DNA of 64,000 nt. It comes from Sphingopyxis sp. H073. Lineage in GTDB: Bacteria > Pseudomonadota > Alphaproteobacteria > Sphingomonadales > Sphingomonadaceae. This document shows positions 27,300 through 34,168 of the stretch, piece after piece. Position 1 is the first letter of the stretch. Every line of letters starts with the position of its first letter. Both the position numbers and the translations under genes were made by a program. Location of the stretch: assembly GCF_001468395.1 (NCBI RefSeq), contig NZ_LNSG01000002.1:248001-312000 (forward strand), in the 5' to 3' direction. The notes under the pieces are model-generated. The model searched no databases, was not told the origin of the DNA, and saw only the letters and a list, made by a program, of their open reading frames with translations.

Positions 27300-27355
27300 T
27301 CATATTGGCACCCACCATAAGGGCACAGACACAACGGCCGGGCGCACAGCCTTTT

Positions 27356-27384
27356 CACGCAAAGGCGTGAAGGCGCGAAGAAGA
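27356..27384 (+). repeat. 29-nt repeat upstream of mnmG
   Basis: This segment matches 29753-29781, upstream of rsmG, at 27 of 29 positions; both share CACGCAAAGGCG and AAGGCGCGAAGAAGA. It ends 88 bases before the mnmG ATG. Confidence 0.7.
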
Positions 27385-27472
27385 CGGTAGTCCTCTTGCC
27401 TGTGCGGGCGACTCTTTGGCGTTGAGCGTGGATGGATTCGGGCCGTGGTTTCGGCTATGCGCGGCCGCAATC

Positions 27473-29344
27473 ATGAACTCTGAAGCAACTTTCGATGTCA
27501 TCGTCGTCGGCGGGGGCCACGCCGGGACCGAGGCCGCCGCCGCCGCGGCGCGGCTTGGTGCGCGCGTTGCGCTCGTCAGTTTCGATCCGGCGCTGATCGG
27601 CACGATGTCGTGCAACCCGGCGATCGGCGGGCTCGGCAAGGGCCATCTGATGCGCGAGGTCGACGCGCTCGATGGCTGGATGGCGCGCGCCGCCGACGGC
27701 GCGGCGATCCATTACCGGATGCTCAACGCCTCGAAGGGGGCGGCGGTGCAGGGGCCGCGCATCCAGGCCGACCGCAAACTCTATCGCGACGCGATCCAGG
27801 CGCTGCTCGCGGTCGAGGATGGCATCACCGTCGTTGCGGGTGAAGCGGCGGCTTTGACGCTGTCGGCCGATGGCGCGCGGGTCGAAGGGATCGAGCTCGG
27901 CGATGGATCGCAGTTGGTTGCCGGAGCGGTTGTGCTCGCGACCGGCACCTTCCTTGGCGGCAAGCTGTTCCGCGGCGAAGAGCGGATGGAGGGTGGACGC
28001 ATCGGCGAAGCGGGGGCGCATAAACTCGCCCAACAGCTTCGTGCTGCCGATCTGCCGATGGCGCGGCTCAAGACGGGGACGCCGCCGCGGCTCGACGGGC
28101 GGACGATCGACTGGGCGCGGCTCGAGGAGCAGCCGTCGGACAGCGTCGAGGGCGCCGACTGGACCTGTTCCACGTGGAACAGTGCGCGGACGGTGCCGCA
28201 GATTTTCTGCGCGATCACGCGGACGAACGCCGAGGCCCATGCGATCATCGCGGCGAATCTCGACCGCTCGCCGCTGTTCACGGGCGCGATCGGCGCCGCG
28301 GGGCCGCGCTATTGCCCGTCGATCGAGGACAAGATCCACCGCTTCGCCGACCGCGACGGGCATCAGGTGTTTCTCGAACCCGAAGGACTCGATTCGCCCC
28401 TCGTCTATCCCAACGGCATCTCGACCTCGCTGCCCGCCGACGTCCAGCTCGCGATGCTGCGGACGATGGAAGGGCTCGAGGCGGTGGAAATGACCGTGCC
28501 GGGCTATGCCGTCGAATATGATCATATCGACCCCCGCGCGCTCGACCGCACCTTGCAGGTGCGCGCAATCGCCGGGCTGTGGTGCGCGGGGCAGATCAAC
28601 GGCACGACGGGTTATGAGGAGGCGGCGGCGCAGGGGCTGGTCGCGGGGGCGAATGCGGCGCTCGCGGTGCAAGGGCGCGCGCCGCTGATCCTCGACCGCA
28701 GCGAATCCTATATCGGGGTGATGGTCGACGATCTGGTGCTGCAAGGGGTGACCGAGCCCTATCGCATGCTCACCGCACGCGCCGAGTATCGGCTGCGATT
28801 GCGCGCCGACAATGCCGCGACGCGGCTGACGCCGAAAGGCATCGCGATCGGGCTCGTCCGGCCCGCGACCGCCGCGCTGTTCGACGCGCGGCAGGCGGAA
28901 CGGAAGAGGGCAGCGGCGCTGCTCGAGGCCCCCGTCGCGAGCGCCGATTATGCCCTGATCGGGATGGCGATTCCCGGCGACGGGGCGCAGCGCACGCGTG
29001 TCGAACTGCTCCGCTTTCCCGAGGTGGGCATCGCTACGCTCAGGATGCTCGCGCCGGAGCTCGAAGGCATCGACGACGGGATCTTGTCCGAACTCGCCGA
29101 GGATGCGCATTACGCGCCCTATATCGCACGGCAGGAGGCCGAGCTCCGCTCGCTCGCGGCGAACGAGGCGATCATTCTCGACCCCGCGCTCGACTATGGC
29201 GCGATCGGCGGTCTGTCGCGCGAGATGGTCGAACGGCTGAGCAAGGCACGGCCCGAAACGCTGGGGCAGGCGGCACGGATCGACGGGGTCACGCCGGCGG
29301 CGCTGACGGCGATCCTGGTGCATAGTCGGCGGCGGGCGGCTTGA
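27473..29344 (+). CDS. mnmG: tRNA uridine-5-carboxymethylaminomethyl modification enzyme MnmG
   Basis: The 623-residue flavoprotein is the FAD-dependent partner of MnmE. The dinucleotide-binding [15 protein letters not shown] is at about residues 8-22. [14 protein letters not shown] holds a conserved cysteine. [16 protein letters not shown] and the second flavin segment [17 protein letters not shown] follow. ATG 27473 is chosen by homology. A perfect parS palindrome lies inside the gene (28166-28181) and encodes the local residues CSTWN. Confidence 0.96.
   Translation: MNSEATFDVIVVGGGHAGTEAAAAAARLGARVALVSFDPALIGTMSCNPAIGGLGKGHLMREVDALDGWMARAADGAAIHYRMLNASKGAAVQGPRIQADRKLYRDAIQALLAVEDGITVVAGEAAALTLSADGARVEGIELGDGSQLVAGAVVLATGTFLGGKLFRGEERMEGGRIGEAGAHKLAQQLRAADLPMARLKTGTPPRLDGRTIDWARLEEQPSDSVEGADWTCSTWNSARTVPQIFCAITRTNAEAHAIIAANLDRSPLFTGAIGAAGPRYCPSIEDKIHRFADRDGHQVFLEPEGLDSPLVYPNGISTSLPADVQLAMLRTMEGLEAVEMTVPGYAVEYDHIDPRALDRTLQVRAIAGLWCAGQINGTTGYEEAAAQGLVAGANAALAVQGRAPLILDRSESYIGVMVDDLVLQGVTEPYRMLTARAEYRLRLRADNAATRLTPKGIAIGLVRPATAALFDARQAERKRAAALLEAPVASADYALIGMAIPGDGAQRTRVELLRFPEVGIATLRMLAPELEGIDDGILSELAEDAHYAPYIARQEAELRSLAANEAIILDPALDYGAIGGLSREMVERLSKARPETLGQAARIDGVTPAALTAILVHSRRRAA
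28166..28181. other. parS site 2, inside mnmG
   Basis: This is a second exact copy of the palindrome TGTTCCACGTGGAACA, within the mnmG reading frame. It lies 988 bp from site 1, and its identity to the intergenic copy argues against chance. Confidence 0.88.
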
Positions 29345-29387
29345 GGGAGTGGTTTACAAGATTGGCATGGGTTTTTTTTGGGGGGAG

Positions 29388-29510
29388 AGCGGTCACTGTC
29401 CGCTACCCCTCGTCACTGCGGACTTGATCCGGGGTCCAGAAGGCGAGGGTGGCCATGGATCCCGGATCAAGTCCGGGATGACGAAGAAGGAATGTCTGAA
29501 TTGGGGTGGG
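29388..29510. repeat. Dispersed repeat copy 1 with REP-like palindrome
   Basis: About 120 bp here is nearly identical to about 37166-37288. Both hold the palindrome of GGACTTGATCCGGGG and CCCGGATCAAGTCC, a shared GGCGAGGGTGGCCATGGATC loop and a trailing AGGAATGTCTGAATTGGGG. Arms are 29411-29437 and 29457-29483. Confidence 0.85.
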
Positions 29511-29528
29511 AAGCGGACGTATCAACAG

Positions 29529-29618
29529 CGTCGCCCCCGCGCAGGCGGGGGCCGATAGCCGCCTATTCCTGCGCGGCCGCGTAAACCGACAGCGGCCCCC
29601 GCCTGCGCGGGGGCGACG
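29529..29618. repeat. Perfect 26-bp inverted repeat
   Basis: Arms 29529-29554 and 29593-29618 are exact complements (core GCCCCCGCGCAGGCGGGGGC) with a 38-base spacer. The very GC-rich palindrome has the look of a sphingomonad REP element; no T-run follows it. Confidence 0.85.
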
Positions 29619-29752
29619 GCTCATTTCGGTCGCTAGCTGACGTTGCGATGGAACGGGTCGAGGGGGTGGGCTATTTTCTTCTTCCACGGAGGCACGAAGA
29701 TGTCGCGGTGGCAAAACTGCCCCTTTGTGTCTGTGCGAGGCTTTTAAAATCG

Positions 29753-29781
29753 CACGCAAAGGCGCAAAGGCGCGAAGAAGA
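29753..29781 (+). repeat. 29-nt repeat upstream of rsmG
   Basis: This is the partner of 27356-27384, with 27 of 29 bases shared. It ends 35 bases before the rsmG start. Confidence 0.7.
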
Positions 29782-29816
29782 ATGATCCCGCGTCGCGGGA
29801 AAAGTGAAAGAGCAAC

Positions 29817-30476
29817 GTGGCGGACGCCGAAATACTGGACGATGAAGGCGCTGCGCGCGACTGGCTGGCGCGGGCGTTTGCGCCGAGTGCGGAGCAATGG
29901 GCGCGGCTCGAGCGCTTTTCGGCGATGCTGGTCGCCGAGAATGAGCAGCAGAATCTGATCGCGGCGTCGACGATCCCGATCCTGTGGGTCCGGCATATCG
30001 CCGACAGCGCGCAACTGCTGGCGCTCGATGCGGGGGGCGAAGGACTGTGGATCGACCTGGGCAGCGGGCCCGGATTGCCGGGGCTGGTTGTCGCGATCCT
30101 GAGCGAACGGCCGATGCTGCTCGTCGAATCGCGCAAGCGGCGGTGCGATTTCCTGCGCGCAGTTGTGGCTGACCTTGGTTTTGCGCATGTCGAGATCGCC
30201 GAGGCGCCGCTCGAGCGGGTCGAGACGCGCCGTGCGGGCACGATCAGCGCGCGGGCATTCGCGCCGCTCGACAGGCTGATCGACTTATCCGCGCGTTTTT
30301 CCACCGAATCGACGCGCTGGCTGCTGCCAAAGGGACGAAATGCGGTAAAGGAACTGGCGTCGCTGCCGCAGACATGGCAGAATCTGTTTCACGTGGAACA
30401 TAGCCGCACCGACGCCGATAGCCGCATCCTGGTGGGCCAGGGGCGCATCGCGCCGAAAAAGCGAGGAAAAGCATGA
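29817..30476 (+). CDS. rsmG: 16S rRNA (guanine-527-N7)-methyltransferase RsmG
   Basis: The 219-residue methyltransferase modifies G527 of 16S rRNA. The SAM-binding DLGSGPGLPGLVVAIL is near residues 79-94. ENEQQNLIAAS and ARAFAPLDRLIDL are family segments. Translation starts at GTG 29817. The stop overlaps the parA ATG by four bases. A parS site lies within the last third of the gene (30385-30400). Loss of RsmG gives low-level streptomycin resistance in other bacteria. Confidence 0.95.
   Translation: MADAEILDDEGAARDWLARAFAPSAEQWARLERFSAMLVAENEQQNLIAASTIPILWVRHIADSAQLLALDAGGEGLWIDLGSGPGLPGLVVAILSERPMLLVESRKRRCDFLRAVVADLGFAHVEIAEAPLERVETRRAGTISARAFAPLDRLIDLSARFSTESTRWLLPKGRNAVKELASLPQTWQNLFHVEHSRTDADSRILVGQGRIAPKKRGKA
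30385..30400. other. parS site 3, inside rsmG
   Basis: TGTTTCACGTGGAACA differs from the perfect palindrome at one half-site base. It lies in the rsmG frame, where it encodes LFHVEH, 73 bp before parA. Confidence 0.85.
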
Positions 30477-31255
30477 TTCGTATCGCTGTGGCGAACCAGA
30501 AGGGCGGGGTCGGCAAGACGACGACGGCGATCAATCTGGCGACCGCGCTCGCGGCGACGGGGTGGCGCACGCTGATCATCGACCTCGATCCGCAGGGCAA
30601 TGCGTCGACCGGGCTGGGAATCACGCAGGCGCAGCGCGAGCTGTCGAGTTATGACCTGCTCCGCGCCGAGGCGACGGTTGCCGAATGCGCGGTGCATACC
30701 GCGGTACCGCGGCTCGACATCGTGCCGGCGACGGTCGACCTGTCGGGCGCCGAGATCGAGCTGATCGAATTCGCCGATCGCCTCCACCGGCTCGAACAGG
30801 CGCTGACCGGCGCCGAGGCGGGGCAGTGGGATATCTGCCTGATCGACTGCCCGCCGTCGCTCGGCATGTTGACGCTCAATGCGCTGATCGCCGCCGAATC
30901 GCTGATCGTGCCGCTGCAGTGCGAATTCTTCGCGCTCGAGGGCCTCAGCCAGCTGCTCACCACGGTCGAGCGCGTGCGCGGGCGTTTCAACCAGAAATTG
31001 TCGATCCTCGGCGTCGCGCTGACGATGTTCGACCGCCGCAACCGGCTGACCGACCAGGTCTCCGACGACGTGCGCGAGGTGCTCGGCCCGGTGGTGTTCC
31101 AGACCGTCATCCCGCGCAATGTCCGCCTGTCCGAAGCGCCGAGCCACGGCCTGCCCGCGCTGATCTATGACCATCGCTGCGCGGGGTCGGCGGCCTATAT
31201 CGCGCTCGCCCGCGAGCTGATCGATCGCTTGCCCAACGTTCGCAAGGCAGCATAA
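30473..31255 (+). CDS. parA: Chromosome partitioning ATPase ParA
   Basis: The 260-residue protein is a ParA/Soj ATPase. The deviant Walker A KGGVGKTTTAINLA starts at residue 10. DLDPQGNASTGLG and the Walker B-like DICLIDCPPSLGML follow. ParA binds DNA non-specifically and pulls ParB-parS complexes to segregate replicated origins. ATG overlaps the rsmG stop, and parB starts at the next base after the parA stop codon. Three parS sites lie within 3.3 kb upstream. Confidence 0.97.
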   Translation: MIRIAVANQKGGVGKTTTAINLATALAATGWRTLIIDLDPQGNASTGLGITQAQRELSSYDLLRAEATVAECAVHTAVPRLDIVPATVDLSGAEIELIEFADRLHRLEQALTGAEAGQWDICLIDCPPSLGMLTLNALIAAESLIVPLQCEFFALEGLSQLLTTVERVRGRFNQKLSILGVALTMFDRRNRLTDQVSDDVREVLGPVVFQTVIPRNVRLSEAPSHGLPALIYDHRCAGSAAYIALARELIDRLPNVRKAA

Positions 31256-32209
31256 ATGTCTGAAAACGAAAAAGAAACTGGCGCGTCGGCGCCGCGCAAG
31301 CGCCCGTCAGGGCTGGGGCGCGGGCTGAATGCGCTGTTCGGCGATGCCGCGGTCGAGGCGCCGGTGCTGGCGACCCCGGGCGCCGCCGCGAAGGCCGCGC
31401 CGGTCGCCGCGGGCGATTCGGTGCAGCATGTATCGGTCGGCTCGATCCGTCCGTTGCCGAACCAGCCGCGTCGCCATTTCGACGAGGCGGCGATCGTCGA
31501 ACTCGCTGATTCGATCAGCGCGCGCGGGCTGCTGCAGCCGATCATCGTGCGTCAGGCGCCCGATGGGCAGGGATACCAGCTCGTTGCGGGCGAGCGGCGC
31601 TGGCGCGCGGCGCAGCGCGCGGGGTTGCACCAGATCCCGGCGCTCATCCGCGATCTCGACGATGCCGCGACCTACGAGATCGCGCTGGTCGAGAATATCC
31701 AGCGGCAGGACCTGAACGCGATCGAAGAGGCGGGCGCCTATCGCCGGTTGATCGACGATTTCGGGCACAGCCAGGAAGCGCTCGCGAAACTGGTCGGCAA
31801 GTCGCGCAGCCATGTCGCGAACCTGATGCGCCTGCTCGACCTGCCGCAGGGCGTGCAGGCGCTGGTGAGCGACGGATCGCTGTCGATGGGCCATGCGCGC
31901 GCGCTGATCGGCGCCGACGAGGCCGAGGCGATCGCGCGCAAGGTCGTCAAGGAAGGCCTGTCGGTGCGCGCGGTCGAGGCGCTGATCCGCGCCGACAGGG
32001 GCGGCGGGCGCAAGGCGGCGGCCGAGCCCGCGGCGGGGCCGGGACGCGACCCCGATATCATGGCGGTCGAACGCCATCTCTCCGAACTGCTGGGGATCGG
32101 CGTCGCGATCCAATATGCCGGCGGGGGGAAGGGCGCGCTGACGCTGAAATTTGCGTCGCTCGACCAGCTCGACATGATCTGCCAGCGGCTGAGCGGCGAA
32201 TCGATCTGA
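31256..32209 (+). CDS. parB: Chromosome partitioning protein ParB
   Basis: The 317-residue protein is a chromosomal ParB CTP-dependent clamp. RPSGLGRGLNALFGD at the N-terminus is the ParA-stimulating segment. The CTP-binding motifs are LPNQPRRHFDEAAI and AGERRWRAAQRAGL. A helix-turn-helix follows (about 150-215, GHSQEALAKLVGKSRSHVANLMRLL), with a C-terminal dimerisation domain. It binds the three parS sites nearby. A terminator-like hairpin lies 230 bp downstream. Confidence 0.97.
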   Translation: MSENEKETGASAPRKRPSGLGRGLNALFGDAAVEAPVLATPGAAAKAAPVAAGDSVQHVSVGSIRPLPNQPRRHFDEAAIVELADSISARGLLQPIIVRQAPDGQGYQLVAGERRWRAAQRAGLHQIPALIRDLDDAATYEIALVENIQRQDLNAIEEAGAYRRLIDDFGHSQEALAKLVGKSRSHVANLMRLLDLPQGVQALVSDGSLSMGHARALIGADEAEAIARKVVKEGLSVRAVEALIRADRGGGRKAAAEPAAGPGRDPDIMAVERHLSELLGIGVAIQYAGGGKGALTLKFASLDQLDMICQRLSGESI

Positions 32210-32504
32210 TTCGCGCGCAGACGGTCGAGCCGGACTCGGCCGGTTTTTGTTCGCCGCTTCCCTTAATTTGTCCCGGCGCGGGCCGTTAATAGCGCACAGG
32301 CGGTCCCCACGACTTGCCGATCGGTGGCCCAAGGCCTTGTTTTTGCTCGCTTGCATCCTGCAACGCGGGCCAAATCTCTATGTGCTGTTAACCATGGTTG
32401 TTGGGCAAAGCCTGAACGGGTGGCGCGTTAGACGGACCCTCGAATGGGGTGGGATTTCCATTCGAGTTTTCGACTGCACGTCATAGTTCAAGGGACCAAA
32501 TCAT
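32210..32504 (+). other. parB to pilin-gene intergenic region
   Basis: These 295 bp hold no gene. The only clear structure is a hairpin with arms 32439-32447 (CTCGAATGG) and 32458-32466 (CCATTCGAG), followed by TTTT. No confident promoter was found, although the downstream gene should have one here. Confidence 0.5.
32439..32470 (+). terminator. Terminator-like hairpin upstream of the DUF4402 gene
   Basis: A 9-bp stem (32439-32447 with 32458-32466), a 10-base loop and TTTT form an intrinsic-terminator shape. It lies 230 bp after parB and only 34 bp before the DUF4402 start. It could end parAB transcription or act as an attenuator in the pilin leader. Confidence 0.55.
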
Positions 32505-32999
32505 ATGCGCACCACTGAAATGAAGCGCGCCCTCGTCGGCGCCGCGATTGCTGCCCTCGCTTTCAACGCTTCGGCGGCGCAGGCGGCGACCACCACGGCG
32601 ACGGCGAAGGCGCGTATCCTCGCGCCGCTCACCATCGCCAACACCAGCGACCTCGATTTCGGGACGATCGTCAGCGGCACCGGCGCGTCGACCGTCGCGG
32701 TGTCGTCGGCGGGCGCCGTCAGCTGCGGCACCGGCCTGACCTGCCTCGGCACGACCTCGGCGGCGAATTTCAACCTTGGCGGCACGAGCGGCGCCAATGT
32801 GACGATCAGCGTGCCGGGTTCGGTGAACCTGACCTCGGGCGCGAACAGCATGACCGCGACGCTCGCTTCGTCGGCGAGCAGCCTGACGCTCGGCGCGAGC
32901 GGCGGCAGCTTCCAGGTCGGCGGCACGCTGAGCGTTGGCGCCAACCAGGCGGCGGGCAGCTATACGGGCACGTTCACCGTCACCGCCAACTATCAGTAA
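32505..32999 (+). CDS. DUF4402 pilin-like exported protein
   Basis: The 164-residue protein has a Sec signal (cleavage near AQA-A, about residue 27). A Thr/Ser/Gly-rich beta-sandwich of the DUF4402 type follows: AKARILAPLTIANTSDLDFG and GGTLSVGANQAAGSYTGTF. It ends FTVTANYQ, an alternating hydrophobic strand with a penultimate Tyr, the usual C-terminal signature of chaperone-usher subunits. It is therefore a probable surface fibre subunit for the chaperone and usher-like genes that follow. It is separated from them by two strong hairpins. Confidence 0.82.
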   Translation: MRTTEMKRALVGAAIAALAFNASAAQAATTTATAKARILAPLTIANTSDLDFGTIVSGTGASTVAVSSAGAVSCGTGLTCLGTTSAANFNLGGTSGANVTISVPGSVNLTSGANSMTATLASSASSLTLGASGGSFQVGGTLSVGANQAAGSYTGTFTVTANYQ

Positions 33000-33053
33000 G
33001 ATAACCGAACGGTGGGGGGGGGGGCGGCGGGCTTCGGCTCGCCGGCCGAGATC

Positions 33054-33089
33054 GGCCGCCGGGGTACCAGCCCCCGGCGGCCTTTTCTT
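33054..33089 (+). terminator. Terminator between pilin and chaperone genes
   Basis: Arms 33054-33064 and 33072-33082 form a perfect 11-bp GC stem with a 7-base loop, followed by TTTTCTT. It sits 55 bp after the pilin stop and inside the presumed operon, so it probably lets only part of the transcripts continue. Confidence 0.8.
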
Positions 33090-33112
33090 ATGCGCCGTAC
33101 GGCGGCGGCACC

Positions 33113-33178
33113 GGCCCGCTCCCCCACCCGGCCTCCCACAGGATAGACTGGTCGGGAGGCCGGGTGGGGGAGCGGGCC
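33113..33178. repeat. Perfect 25-bp inverted repeat upstream of the chaperone gene
   Basis: Arms 33113-33137 and 33154-33178 are exact complements around a 16-base loop. The core is CCCACCCGGCCTCCC. No T-run follows. It may stabilise the 3' end of the pilin mRNA or be a REP-type element. Confidence 0.85.
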
Positions 33179-33298
33179 AGTGCCGAATCCTCAACCACCT
33201 GCCATGGTTAGCGAAATATCAACCATGATGGCGCAACAGGGACGCGACCAACCAAAGGGGCGACGGCCGTCGCCCGAACGATTGTGGGGATCGTGTCT

Positions 33299-34135
33299 AT
33301 GTTGCGTATGTTCCGGGCCATCGGCCTGTTCGCTGCGGCTGCGCTTGGCGTCGCCGCGTCGCCTGCATCTGCCGCGGGCGACCTGCTCGTCGCGCCGACG
33401 CGCGTGATCCTCGACGGATCGCGCGGCACCGAGGTGGTGCTCAACAATATCGGCAGCGAACCGGCGACCTATCGCATCAGTCTCGAGATCAAGCGGATGA
33501 CCGCCGCCGGCGGGCTCGACGAGATCGCCGAGGCCGACGTCAATGCTGCCGAACGGGCGGCGCTCGACATCATCAGCTTCAACCCCCGGCGCGTCCGGCT
33601 GCTGCCGAACCAGCCGCAGGTGATCCGCGTCGGCGCGCGGCTTCCCGAAGGGTTGCCGCCCGGCGAATATCGCGCGCATATGCTGTTTCGCGCGGTGCCC
33701 GATGCGGCGGCCGAGGCGGCGTCGGCCCCTGAGGCCGTGAAGGCGGCCAGCGGCGGGATGTCGATCGCGCTCACGCCGATTTACGGCATCACCATTCCGG
33801 TGATCGTGCGCGTCGGCGACCTCGACGCCGCGGCGAAGATCGGCGATGCGCGCGTCGCCGACACGCGCGACGGGCCGGCGTTCGAGTTCGATCTGGCGCG
33901 GACGGGCAGCCGCTCGGTCTATGGCGATATCGAGGTGACGCGGCCGGGGGCGAGCGAACCGCTGCTGCTCGCGCGCGGGATCGCGGTCTATCCCGAGATC
34001 GGGTCGCGGACGGTGTCGCTGCGCGTGCCGCCCGAAGTCGCGGCGGCGCTGAAAGGCCCGGTGCGCATCCGCTACAGCGAGGACCGCGAGGTCGGCGGCG
34101 CGACGATCGACCAGGCCGATCGGGTGGTGAAATAG
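33299..34135 (+). CDS. PapD-like periplasmic pilus chaperone
   Basis: The 278-residue exported protein has a signal peptide (about 1-25) and two Ig-like domains. LLVAPTRVILDGSRGTEVVLNN and RISLEIKRM form the first domain. FNPRRVRLLPNQPQVIRVGARLPEGLPPGEYRAHMLFR is the segment where PapD-type chaperones show the G1 strand. ATG 33299 is chosen because the signal peptide starts there; GTG 33284 is possible. It would fold DUF4402 subunits in the periplasm and deliver them to the usher-like protein 33 bp downstream. Confidence 0.83.
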   Translation: MLRMFRAIGLFAAAALGVAASPASAAGDLLVAPTRVILDGSRGTEVVLNNIGSEPATYRISLEIKRMTAAGGLDEIAEADVNAAERAALDIISFNPRRVRLLPNQPQVIRVGARLPEGLPPGEYRAHMLFRAVPDAAAEAASAPEAVKAASGGMSIALTPIYGITIPVIVRVGDLDAAAKIGDARVADTRDGPAFEFDLARTGSRSVYGDIEVTRPGASEPLLLARGIAVYPEIGSRTVSLRVPPEVAAALKGPVRIRYSEDREVGGATIDQADRVVK

Positions 34136-34168
34136 CGCGGGGGGCGGGCGGAGCCCGCGGAGCGGACG

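Larger units (their letters stand above)
29345..29816. other. Repeat-rich mnmG-rsmG intergenic region
   Basis: This 472-bp gap holds no gene. It contains an inverted REP-like pair (29411-29437 with 29457-29483), a perfect 26-bp inverted repeat (29529-29554 with 29593-29618), and a degenerate copy of the mnmE-mnmG hairpin (about 29685-29740). The 29-nt repeat at 29753-29781 lies 35 bases before rsmG. The rsmG promoter, if separate, must lie within these repeats. Confidence 0.7.

Noticed and set aside
29345..29816. Possible small genes or an insertion sequence in the mnmG-rsmG gap
   Set aside because: Short frames here fall on palindromic repeats, and no transposase fragment or terminal direct repeats are visible.
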